A DNA stretch of 20,651 nt, from NCBI GenBank assembly GCA_003447235.1, contig DLZV01000036.1, forward strand, positions 6,768 to 27,418, written 5' to 3'. The notes below the pieces were generated by a model that had not been told where the DNA came from, made no database searches, and worked only from the letters and a program-made list of their open reading frames with translations. Both the position numbers and the translations under genes were made by a program. This document shows positions 9,474 through 16,748 of this stretch, in pieces (within the stretch, counting starts at the first letter, position 1; the number at the start of each line of letters is the position of its first letter). The stretch is from Prevotella sp. (GTDB lineage Bacteria > Bacteroidota > Bacteroidia > Bacteroidales > Bacteroidaceae).

Positions 9474-9612
9474 TATCATCTCTTCCGAATGTGGTTTTAC
9501 TTCCCGCACCCACCTCTACCGCATCTTCAAGGCGCGTGAGGCGTGTACGCCGACCGTTTGGCGGGAGCGCTATTTGGCCGGATCCCACGATTCGGATGCG
9601 TCTCTTTCGTAG
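9304..9612 (+). CDS. out-of-frame AraC-type DNA-binding domain
   Basis: This frame holds the C-terminal half of the regulator. It contains two helix-turn-helix units typical of AraC: LSLSHAIHVSKDELTIYFDQ, then SLKTTFRIWLSDIRFAAAKK with YSNDIISSECGFTSRTHLYR. The second recognition helix is followed by FKAREACTPTVWRERY, which matches the family's F-K-x-x-x-G-x-T-P-x-x-(F/W)-R end. It has no convincing independent start: the local ATG is inside the poly-G context and lacks a promoter. It is most likely expressed only when joined to the upstream frame by a one-base loss in the G tract or by slippage. The ORF ends eight codons after the domain. Confidence 0.85.
   Translation: MGGVNLLSLSHAIHVSKDELTIYFDQSLKTTFRIWLSDIRFAAAKKMMIANPDYSNDIISSECGFTSRTHLYRIFKAREACTPTVWRERYLAGSHDSDASLS
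9306..9313 (+). repeat. G8 homopolymer at the frame break
   Basis: Eight consecutive Gs sit exactly at the junction between the linker and the AraC domain. G7 (or G10) restores one frame; G8 truncates the protein before the DNA-binding domain. It is the natural candidate for replication or transcriptional slippage. Confidence 0.9.
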
Positions 9613-9624
9613 CAGGGAGACGAG

Positions 9625-9680
9625 CCCTTTTCTCCGTATCTGAAGATTCCCTTTTCTCCGTATCTGAAGATCCCTTTTCT
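9625..9680 (+). repeat. short tandem repeat, about 2.4 units of 23-24 bp
   Basis: Unit 1 (9625-9648) and unit 2 (9649-9671) both read CCCTTTTCTCCGTATCTGAA then GAT, differing by one T at the end. A third, truncated copy starts CCCTTTTCT at 9672. It lies just after the AraC-domain stop. No gene is apparent from 9613 to 9954. Confidence 0.85.
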
Positions 9681-9747
9681 GATATTTGACGGCTCTTTCC
9701 TTGGTTTCTTAAAATATGTAAACGCAACCGATCCTGGCTATGAACCA

Positions 9748-9793
9748 TTGTCTCTTTGGTAGGAAGGAGACAACTATTTACCACCAAAGAGAC
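9748..9793. promoter_or_regulatory. overlapping inverted repeats built on GAGACA (candidate operator or switch)
   Basis: GTCTCTTTGGT (9750-9760) is perfectly complementary to ACCAAAGAGAC (9783-9793). An alternative pair, TTGTCTC (9748-9754) with GAGACAA (9767-9773), shares the same left arm, so the two structures are mutually exclusive. Another TGTCTC is at 9819-9824, just before the promoter element at 9837. This is compatible with dimeric protein binding or an RNA switch; neither is shown. Confidence 0.5.
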
Positions 9794-9836
9794 ACCTGAA
9801 CAGGACAATGCGACACCCTGTCTCACTACTTTTCCC

Positions 9837-9844
9837 TACTTTTG
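9837..9844 (+). promoter_or_regulatory. -7 promoter element for the small protein and LRR genes
   Basis: TACTTTTG matches TAnnTTTG. Transcription from here would give a leader of about 105 bases before the ATG at 9955 and would read on into the LRR gene. A TGTCTC half-site lies 12 bases upstream. Confidence 0.65.
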
Positions 9845-9857
9845 TACTAATTTTGAA

Positions 9858-9918
9858 GGTCGGAAAGACCCGCACGTTGTGGAGGCTTAGTCCTCGTCGT
9901 GGGCGCCCGACGGACTAA
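9858..9918 (+). other. structured 5' leader with two hairpins
   Basis: Hairpin 1 pairs GGTC (9858-9861) with GACC (9867-9870) around GGAAA. Hairpin 2 pairs TTAGTCC plus GTCG (9887-9899, with a two-base bulge) with CGACGGACTAA (9908-9918) around a GC-rich loop, an 11-bp stem. Both would lie in the mRNA leader of the 56-aa ORF. I do not recognise a riboswitch class. Confidence 0.5.
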
Positions 9919-9954
9919 TCGTGAAGACAATAATCAAAAACAAGAAATAAAAGT

Positions 9955-10125
9955 ATGAAGAAAAAAAAGTATTTCAAGCCCCAGGTTGACGTCGCGCAGA
10001 CTGGGCCGTGCATGATGATCAACCCCTCGCAGGTAAGAATTTATAAAGGGCAGTTTCAGAATCGACAGGAACTGGAGAAAGCCGAATTTACCTTAGACGA
10101 GGACGGTTTCCTCTGGGGGGAATAG
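9955..10125 (+). CDS. 56-aa small protein, unknown function
   Basis: The ORF begins MKKKKYFKPQVDVAQTG and ends DEDGFLWGE. It is basic at the N-terminus and acidic at the C-terminus, with one Cys (residue 19) followed by MM. There is no signal peptide or membrane helix. The start is supported by A-rich sequence upstream (AAACAAGAAATAAAAGT), typical of Bacteroidota initiation, and by the promoter and leader placed before it. Short proteins with an MKKKY-x-x-P-x-V-type beginning recur in Prevotella and Bacteroides, in my recollection, and have no assigned role. It lies 71 bases before the LRR surface protein and is likely on the same transcript. It could be a small regulator, a secreted peptide precursor or an unexported accessory protein. 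Confidence 0.7.
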   Translation: MKKKKYFKPQVDVAQTGPCMMINPSQVRIYKGQFQNRQELEKAEFTLDEDGFLWGE

Positions 10126-10196
10126 ACAGCCTATTGCCCCTTCTTTCTATCACAATCAACGAATGGTGCCGTGGTGCACCCAAACTAAAACAAAAA

Positions 10197-13082
10197 ATGA
10201 CTATCAACATGATCAAGAAAATGACCCAATATCTATTGCAGCGCCGATGCGCGCTCTCGCTCTTGCTGATGCTTATGCTTCTGCAGCCCGTGATGGCGCA
10301 GACACAGGATCCTATAATGTATGCGAGATTGAACCGAGAGACTCAGACCCTCACGCTCTATTATGACACGAATTTCGTTGAAGGGAACGATCAAGGTATT
10401 TCCCATAGTCCCTTGTGGCAGCAATTAGATGAAAGAAAAAAAATAAAAAGCGTGGTCTTTGACGAGAGTTTCAAGGATGCACGGCCCAAAGATTGTGGAA
10501 GCTGGTTTTGGTTTTTCGAAGCTTTGACAACGATTGAGCACTTGGACTATTTGAACACGTCAGAGGTCGATGATATGCGATTAATGTTCTCCTCCTGTGC
10601 CAGCTTGGAAACACTTGATTTGTCTTCCTTTAATACGGAAAAGGTCAAATACATGTATGCTATGTTTGATGGCGCTAAGAATCTACGCTCAATCAAGTTG
10701 CCCAAAGGCTTCATAGGCAGCAGCGTGACTGATCTCAATGCAACGTTCAAAGGTTGCGAAAGTCTTACCGAACTCGATCTATCCGGTTCTAATTCTGAAA
10801 ACGTGAAAGACATGAAAGCGATGTTCTATGGCTGTAGGGCGCTTTCTAAGCTCGATCTTACTGATTTTAAAACTGGACAAGTAACCACTATGGAGAATAT
10901 GTTCTGCATTTGTAGCACGCTTGAAACCCTCGATGTCTCCAGTTTTAATACCGAAAACGTGACCACTATGCTAGGAATGTTCAATAATTGCTCGTCACTT
11001 CGGAGTCTCGATCTCCCTGGCTTTAATACTGCAAATGTGACGCAAATGTCATCAATGTTCGAAAAATGCTCGTCACTTCGGAGTCTCGATCTCAGCAGTT
11101 TCAATACCAGAAAGGTGGCTAACATGCAAAACATGTTTCAAGGATGTACTAACCTTGAAAGTATTGATTTAAGCAGTTTTGATACGGAGAACATGAAATA
11201 TATGACTGGGATGTTCTTCTCATGTACGAAGCTTGAAACGCTTGATCTCTCCTCGTTTGCAACGCCCAAAATGGTTTCCATGGTTGATGCGTTTAGTAAT
11301 TGCAAAAACCTCAAGACGATCTATGTCACTTCTGCATTTACTACAGATAAAGTAACCCTAGATTTTTCGATTTTTGACGGATGTGTTAATCTGCCCAACT
11401 ATAACCCTAATAAGACGGGTGTGGAGATGGCTCACACGGGAGAGGGAGGTTATCTCACGGCTGCTACTGCCAGTTGGGTGCGATGGGATGCGCCAACCGG
11501 CACGCTCTCCTTCCATCGCAGCGGCACGAAGCCCGTGGGCGACAACATCTATAATATTTTGGATTATGGAGATACTCAGAGTTGGAACACTCATCCGACA
11601 GAAATTCAGAAGGTGGTCTTCAAAGCCGGTTTCCGGGATGAAACCTACACGACATGCTCCAATTGGTTTAATGGTTGTACGAATCTTACCAGCATAGAGG
11701 GTATCGAAAATCTCAACACGTCCAATGTCAAGAATATGTCAGGGATGTTTGCCCTGTGTTCGAACCTCGAAACGCTCGACCTTTCCCATTTCAACACAGA
11801 GAGAGTAACAACAATGGCCCAAATGTTCTATGGGTGCACAAAGCTCCATGATCTCAACATTTCAAGTTTCAATACGGAGAAAGTGACATCCATGAACCAA
11901 ATGTTTTCCAATTGTTCAAGTTTGGATTCGCTGGACTTGTCCCATTTCAATGCGGAGGGTGTGAATTATCACGGCTTATACGCTATGTTCTCTGGTTGCA
12001 GTTCTCTTAAGTTTCTCGATGTGTCCAACTTCCCGGCTGATAGGCCCAAAATGCAGCTGGATGCTATGTTCAAGGGATGCAGTAGCCTTCAAACGCTTGA
12101 TCTTTCCAGCTTCAACACTGGTTTGGCAAATTCTTTTACCGATATGTTTGACGGATGCTCCGCGCTTCGGACTATCTATGTCAGCGATCTTTTCAGATTC
12201 AAAAATGGAGTTTCAAGTTCAAATATGTTTCGCAACTGCCTGTCACTGAAAGGCGCTATCTCGTTCGAAACTTCAAAGAAAGATAAGACTTATGCGAACT
12301 ACAAGTCGGGCTATCTCACCAAGAAGGTTGGCACGAATGGCAATGAGATCATTGGAGCCACGGGCTCCCCGCTCACCATCGACGCGCTGCCTTTGGATGA
12401 CAGCAAGGCATACACGCTCTACGAAGACTGCGACGTGAACAACGCTTCCTACGAGCGCCAGGTAAAGTCTGAATGGGCAACGCTCTGTCTGCCCTATACC
12501 ATCCAGCCTAGTTCAGAGGACAACACCTGCTACTTCTATACCCTGAAGTCGGTAGGAACGGAGAGTGTGGAGCTCGTGCGCGTGGAGGAAGGCGTGATAG
12601 AGGCAGGCCAGCCTGTTGTCGTTCGCAAGAAGAACGCTGACCAGACCAGCTTCCGCGTCGTAAGTGGTACGGCTACTCCCGATGAGAAGGCGAAGGCCGT
12701 GACAAAACCCACGAATAGGGAGACGGGCCATCGACTGATGGGTACGTTTGCCCCCATCGAACTCGCCGACGACTGCTATTTCATCGCCAAAGACCTGTTC
12801 CGCCTGGTCAGCGACTACAAGCCTGCTGCCACCGGCGTGAAGATAGCTGCTTACCGCGCCTATATCCAGCCCGATGTTACGCAGAAGGGTGGGTCCGCCC
12901 AGCTCACCATCGGCGTGGATGAGGGCACCAGTCAGGTAGATGCCGCTACCCTCGTCGATCTGCTCAACGACACCGAGGCGGAATACTACGACGTGCAGGG
13001 CCGCCGCATCCCGCAGTTGCAGCGAGGCATCAACATCGTCAAGGTTGGCTCCAAGGTCATGAAGGTCTTCTGCCCCCGATAA
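10197..13082 (+). CDS. BspA-type leucine-rich-repeat surface protein with two tandem LRR modules
   Basis: The 961-aa protein starts with a signal peptide (ALSLLLMLMLLQPVMAQTQ), predicted cut after VMA. Module I (about residues 39-420) has a beta-rich entry (MYARLNRETQTLTLYYDT, then KSVVFDESFKD) followed by DUF285-type LRRs of the form N-M-x-x-M-F-x-x-C-x-x-L-x-x-L-D-L-S-x-F-N-T. It closes with GGYLT. Module II (about 425-709) repeats the same plan and ends SGYLT. A non-repeat beta domain follows (WATLCLPY, 760-767). The C-terminus YYDVQGRRIPQLQRGINIVK resembles T9SS type-A sorting tails. The frame is open from a TTG at 10134, but the ATG at 10197 directly precedes the signal peptide. BspA relatives bind fibronectin, fibrinogen or other cells. 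The LRR part is more AT-rich than neighbouring genes. Confidence 0.9.
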   Translation: MTINMIKKMTQYLLQRRCALSLLLMLMLLQPVMAQTQDPIMYARLNRETQTLTLYYDTNFVEGNDQGISHSPLWQQLDERKKIKSVVFDESFKDARPKDCGSWFWFFEALTTIEHLDYLNTSEVDDMRLMFSSCASLETLDLSSFNTEKVKYMYAMFDGAKNLRSIKLPKGFIGSSVTDLNATFKGCESLTELDLSGSNSENVKDMKAMFYGCRALSKLDLTDFKTGQVTTMENMFCICSTLETLDVSSFNTENVTTMLGMFNNCSSLRSLDLPGFNTANVTQMSSMFEKCSSLRSLDLSSFNTRKVANMQNMFQGCTNLESIDLSSFDTENMKYMTGMFFSCTKLETLDLSSFATPKMVSMVDAFSNCKNLKTIYVTSAFTTDKVTLDFSIFDGCVNLPNYNPNKTGVEMAHTGEGGYLTAATASWVRWDAPTGTLSFHRSGTKPVGDNIYNILDYGDTQSWNTHPTEIQKVVFKAGFRDETYTTCSNWFNGCTNLTSIEGIENLNTSNVKNMSGMFALCSNLETLDLSHFNTERVTTMAQMFYGCTKLHDLNISSFNTEKVTSMNQMFSNCSSLDSLDLSHFNAEGVNYHGLYAMFSGCSSLKFLDVSNFPADRPKMQLDAMFKGCSSLQTLDLSSFNTGLANSFTDMFDGCSALRTIYVSDLFRFKNGVSSSNMFRNCLSLKGAISFETSKKDKTYANYKSGYLTKKVGTNGNEIIGATGSPLTIDALPLDDSKAYTLYEDCDVNNASYERQVKSEWATLCLPYTIQPSSEDNTCYFYTLKSVGTESVELVRVEEGVIEAGQPVVVRKKNADQTSFRVVSGTATPDEKAKAVTKPTNRETGHRLMGTFAPIELADDCYFIAKDLFRLVSDYKPAATGVKIAAYRAYIQPDVTQKGGSAQLTIGVDEGTSQVDAATLVDLLNDTEAEYYDVQGRRIPQLQRGINIVKVGSKVMKVFCPR
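10989..11093 (+). repeat. 27-bp perfect direct repeat inside the LRR gene
   Basis: Positions 10989-11015 and 11067-11093 are identical and begin TGCTCGTCACTTCGGAGT. The offset of 78 bp equals 26 codons, one LRR unit. Recombination between them would remove or add a unit in frame. Confidence 0.85.
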
Positions 13083-13147
13083 CTTCCCGTAGCGACTCGC
13101 CTTTGCGCTTCGCCTCCCGCGTGTCGCCCCCAACCACGCATAAGTAA

Positions 13148-13192
13148 GCCGCCCGAACCAGTCAAAAGCTGATTCGGGCGGCATCTTTTTTT
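13148..13192 (+). terminator. intrinsic terminator after the LRR gene
   Basis: GCCGCCCGAA (13148-13157) pairs perfectly with TTCGGGCGGC (13173-13182). The stem continues past one mismatch by CAG/CTG and is followed by a T7 run at 13186-13192. It ends the plus-strand LRR transcript and lies 35 bases beyond the stop of the minus-strand EF-G-like gene. Confidence 0.92.
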
Positions 13193-13226
13193 ATGCAGTC
13201 TTGATCAGGAGGAAGCGTCCCATTTT

Positions 13227-15386
13227 TTAGTCTTCGTCCTTCTGCTCAGCCTCATGCTCGGCGATGAGCTTCTGCTGGATGTCGTTGGGCACCAGCTCGT
13301 AGCTTGCAAACTTCGTCGAGAAGCTGGCGCGTCCGCCCGTGAGGGAGCTGAGCGCGATGCTGTAGTTGGAGAGCTCCTTCAAAGGAATCTTCGCCTGCAA
13401 CTTCTGGTAGCCAGCCTCGCTGTCCATGCCCATGATCATGGCGCGGCGGCCCTGCAGGTCGCTCATCACGTCGCCCATGTAGTCGGCCGGCACATAGACC
13501 TCCAGGTCGTAGATCGGCTCCAGAATCTTCGGACCAGCCTGCTTGAAGGCGTCGGAGAAGGCGTGGCGCGCGGCGAGCATGAAGGAGAGCTCGTTGCTAT
13601 CCACCGGGTGCATCTTGCCATCATAGACGATCACGCGCACGTCGCGGGCGTAGCTACCCGTCAGCGGACCGTGCTCCATGCAGTCCATGATACCCTTGAG
13701 GATGGCGGGCATGAAGCGTGCGTCGATGGCACCACCGACCACGGAGTTGATGAAGACGAGCTTGCCGCCCCACTCCAGGTCCACTTCTTCGCGGCCCTTG
13801 ATGTTCATCTTGAACTCCTGACCGTTGATGTTGAACGTCGTCGGATCGGGCATGCCCTCGGCGTATGGCTCCACAATCAGGTGGACCTCGCCAAACTGTC
13901 CGGCACCACCCGACTGCTTCTTGTGGCGGTAGTCGGCGCGAGAGAGTTTCGTGATGGTCTCACGATACGGGATGCGCGGCTCCTCAAACGTCACGGCGAG
14001 TTTCTCGTTGTTCTCCATACGCCATTTCAGCGTGCGCAGGTGGAACTCTCCCTGTCCGTGGACGATCGTCTGGCCCAGTTCCTTGCTCTGCTCCACCACC
14101 CATGTCGGGTCCTCCTGGCGCATCTTGAGCAGGGCTGCCATCATCTTCTCCGTATCGCTCTCGTTGACGGCCTTGATGGCGCGTGAATACTTGGAGTTGG
14201 GATATTTGATGAAGTCGAAACGCTCCTCCGTACCCTTGCTGTTGAGCGTGTTGCCCGTCTTGACATCCTTCAGTTTCACGGTGCAGCCCAGGTCGCCTGC
14301 GTTGAGCTGATCCACGGGGATGCGGTTGGCACCCGCACAAGCGAAGATCTGTCCGATGCGCTCCTTGCTGCCACGGTCGGCGTTGGTCAGGTCGTCGCCC
14401 GGTTTGATCGATCCGCTCATCACCTTGAAGTAGCTCACCTCGCCGATATGCGGCTCCATACCCGTCTTGAAGAAGTAGATACTCTCCGGACCGTTGGAGT
14501 CGGGAGACACCTCCTCACCACGCGTGTTGTGGACCTTCGGCATCTCGCTGACGAAGGGCACGACATTGCCCAGGAACTCCATCAGGCGCTGCACACCCAT
14601 GTCCTTGTGGGCATCGACGCAGAACACCGGGAAGATGTTGCGCATCACCAGGCCCTTGCGGATACCCTCGCGCATCTCGTCCTCCGTGAGCGTCTCCTCC
14701 TCGAAGAACTTCTCCATCAGTGCCTCGTCATTTTCGGCGGCAGCCTCCACGAGCGCCTTGTGGAGCTCCATGGCTTTCTCCATCTCCTCGGCGGGAATCT
14801 CCTCGCGCTTCGGTGCGCCACCGTCCGGACCCCATGAGAGTTTCTTCATGATGAGGACGTCGATGATCTCGTGGAAGTCGGGACCCGTCTGGACGGGATA
14901 TTGTATCTGAACGCACTTCGGACCATAGATGTCCTTCATGCTTTGGATGAGTTGATCAAAGTCACATTTGTCGCTGTCAAGCTGGTTGACGAGGAAGATG
15001 ACCGGCTTGTGCAGCTTTTCGGTATATCGGAAGTTGTTCTGTGTGCCAACCTCCGGGCCGTACTGGCCATTGATGAGTATGACGGCTTGGTCGGTGACGT
15101 TGAGGGCCGTGATGGCACCCCCCACAAAGTCGTCGCTACCCGGACAATCGATAATATTGAGCTTTTTACCATTCCACTCTGCATGAAATACGGTGGGGAA
15201 GACCGAATAGCCGTACTCCTGCTCCACAGGGAAATAGTCGCTTACCGTATTCTTGGCTTCTACGGAGCCACGACGCTTGATGATACCAGCTTCGAAAAGC
15301 ATACTCTCGGCAAGTGTGGTCTTGCCGCTACCCGCACTGCCAATCAAGGCAATGTTTTTAATCTCATTTGTCTGATATACTTTCAT
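13227..15386 (-). CDS. EF-G paralog (EF-G2-like), catalytic His replaced
   Basis: This 719-aa protein has the five-domain EF-G layout. G1 is GSAGSGKTT (16-24). Switch I is atypical: DYFPVEQEYGYSVFPT replaces the usual RERGITI. G3 reads DCPGSDDF (80-87), with Ser84 where canonical EF-G has the GTPase-activating His of DTPGHVDF. G4 is NQLD (134-137) instead of NKMD. The C-terminal half keeps domain IV/V features (GGAGQFGEVHLIVEP, FKQAGPKILEPIYDLEVYVP). Bacteroides thetaiotaomicron has an EF-G2 reported to support translocation without GTP hydrolysis and to matter under carbon limitation; this protein closely resembles that type. I expect it to act on ribosomes as a starvation-specific translocase. 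It is divergent from hemW, and no TAnnTTTG element was found on its strand. Confidence 0.9.
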   Translation of the reverse strand: MKVYQTNEIKNIALIGSAGSGKTTLAESMLFEAGIIKRRGSVEAKNTVSDYFPVEQEYGYSVFPTVFHAEWNGKKLNIIDCPGSDDFVGGAITALNVTDQAVILINGQYGPEVGTQNNFRYTEKLHKPVIFLVNQLDSDKCDFDQLIQSMKDIYGPKCVQIQYPVQTGPDFHEIIDVLIMKKLSWGPDGGAPKREEIPAEEMEKAMELHKALVEAAAENDEALMEKFFEEETLTEDEMREGIRKGLVMRNIFPVFCVDAHKDMGVQRLMEFLGNVVPFVSEMPKVHNTRGEEVSPDSNGPESIYFFKTGMEPHIGEVSYFKVMSGSIKPGDDLTNADRGSKERIGQIFACAGANRIPVDQLNAGDLGCTVKLKDVKTGNTLNSKGTEERFDFIKYPNSKYSRAIKAVNESDTEKMMAALLKMRQEDPTWVVEQSKELGQTIVHGQGEFHLRTLKWRMENNEKLAVTFEEPRIPYRETITKLSRADYRHKKQSGGAGQFGEVHLIVEPYAEGMPDPTTFNINGQEFKMNIKGREEVDLEWGGKLVFINSVVGGAIDARFMPAILKGIMDCMEHGPLTGSYARDVRVIVYDGKMHPVDSNELSFMLAARHAFSDAFKQAGPKILEPIYDLEVYVPADYMGDVMSDLQGRRAMIMGMDSEAGYQKLQAKIPLKELSNYSIALSSLTGGRASFSTKFASYELVPNDIQQKLIAEHEAEQKDED

Positions 15387-15543
15387 ATCGGATAGATTTA
15401 AGCGATTAATAATATCGTTATTTACTTGTAGGGTAATTGAAAGAGGACAGGCATTTCTGTCATTTCGCCCACTAAATTAGGCATTTTTTTTGTAAAAGCC
15501 AAACAACGATGGCAAAAGTACTCTATTTTTTAAAATTAATTAG

Positions 15544-15551
15544 TACTTTTG
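15544..15551 (+). promoter_or_regulatory. -7 promoter element immediately before hemW
   Basis: TACTTTTG matches TAnnTTTG and ends only eight bases before the ATG at 15560. The predicted transcript would begin almost at the start codon. The 15387-15559 gap is A/T-rich and serves both divergent genes. An inverted pair CTGTCATTTC (15457) / GAAATGACAG (15557) spans it. Confidence 0.65.
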
Positions 15552-15559
15552 CAAGTGAA

Positions 15560-16684
15560 ATGACAGGATTATACATACATATACCATTTTGTGCCAGTCG
15601 TTGCGTCTATTGCGGATTTTATTCGACGACGCTTCCCGCGCTGCGCGATGCCTACGTCGATGCCCTCTGCCAGGAACTGACGTTGCGGGCGGAGGAATTG
15701 CCTGCTGACGAGGCGCTGACCACCATTTATCTCGGGGGTGGCACGCCGAGCCAGCTCACGACAGAGCAGCTTGACCGTCTCTTCTCCTATATATATAAGG
15801 TATATAGGCCGCAGCCTGTCGAGGTGACGATGGAGTGTAATCCTGACGACATTACCCCAGCGTTTGCGGATTGGATTGCCCAATCGCCCATCGACCGCAT
15901 CTCGATGGGGGCGCAGACCTTCTCCGACGAACGCCTGCGCCTGCTTCGCCGTCGCCATACGGCTGCTGAGGTGCGACGGGCCACGACGCTGCTGCGCCAG
16001 GCGGGCATCCGCAATATCTCCATCGACCTGATGTTCGGATTTCCCGGCGAGACCCTCGCCGACTGGGAACAGGACATCGACGAGGCCCTCCGTCTCGGCG
16101 TGGAGCATATCTCGGCCTACAGTCTGATGTACGAGGAGGGGACGACGCTCCATCGCTGGCTCAGCGAGGGGCGCATTCAAGAGATCGACGACGACCTCTC
16201 GCTCCGCATGTACGACAGCCTGGTGGACCGGCTTACTGCTGCCGGCTACCGCCACTACGAGATCAGCAACTTTGCCTTGCCCCAGCGCGAGAGCCGCCAC
16301 AACAGTAGCTATTGGCGAGACGTGCCCTATATGGGCCTGGGAGCCTCTGCCCACTCCTTCGACGGACGGCAGCGGTCATGGAATGTGGCTGACATCGAGG
16401 CTTATATCGCTGCCATCGGTCGTGGTGAACGGCCCTGCACGGTGGAAGCCCTCGATCCCGACACCCACTATGAGGACGTAGTGCTGACGTCGCTGCGCAC
16501 CGCAGAAGGTATTGATTTGGGCAAGATACGCCGCGACTTCGGAAGCCAGCGCCTCGACTTCCTTTTAGCTGCTGCCGACCAGGACTTGCGCCAGGGCTAT
16601 CTCGTCCGCGAAGACGACCACCTGCGCCTCACTCGCCGGGGCATCTATCTGAGCGATGGTATCACAGCGCGCCTATTTGTATGA
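15560..16684 (+). CDS. hemW: HemW (radical SAM heme chaperone, coproporphyrinogen oxidase-like)
   Basis: HemW is a radical-SAM protein that binds heme and delivers it to respiratory enzymes; it was formerly annotated as an oxygen-independent coproporphyrinogen oxidase. The 374-aa protein begins MTGLYIHIPFCASRC, with cluster cysteines 11, 15 and 18 in CASRCVYC followed by GFYS, and GGGTPS at 59-64. Further family marks are MECNPDD, RISMGAQTF, IDLMFGFPGE and HNSSYWRDVPYMGLGASAHS, the last absent from true HemN. The frame is open 17 codons earlier, but that stretch overlaps the promoter and is not family-like, so the ATG at 15560 is preferred. A small membrane protein follows on the same strand. 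Confidence 0.93.
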   Translation: MTGLYIHIPFCASRCVYCGFYSTTLPALRDAYVDALCQELTLRAEELPADEALTTIYLGGGTPSQLTTEQLDRLFSYIYKVYRPQPVEVTMECNPDDITPAFADWIAQSPIDRISMGAQTFSDERLRLLRRRHTAAEVRRATTLLRQAGIRNISIDLMFGFPGETLADWEQDIDEALRLGVEHISAYSLMYEEGTTLHRWLSEGRIQEIDDDLSLRMYDSLVDRLTAAGYRHYEISNFALPQRESRHNSSYWRDVPYMGLGASAHSFDGRQRSWNVADIEAYIAAIGRGERPCTVEALDPDTHYEDVVLTSLRTAEGIDLGKIRRDFGSQRLDFLLAAADQDLRQGYLVREDDHLRLTRRGIYLSDGITARLFV

Positions 16685-16748
16685 TTGTTTTGTCTCACTG
16701 AACGATCGTTTCGCCGATCTTTTGAATCACCGAACCAAGCAGAAACTT

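Noticed and set aside
10134..10196. Upstream TTG extension of the LRR protein
   Set aside because: The extra 21 residues are not signal-like, and the ATG at 10197 lies directly before a good signal peptide after an A-rich tract.
13254..14186. 310-aa plus-strand frame inside the EF-G-like gene
   Set aside because: It is rich in Val/His/Leu/Asp with no domain, and is fully antisense to EF-G2-like coding sequence.
15457..15566. 10-bp inverted pair CTGTCATTTC/GAAATGACAG as an operator
   Set aside because: The arms are 90 bp apart and one overlaps the hemW start codon; this is likely chance, although a looped operator cannot be excluded.
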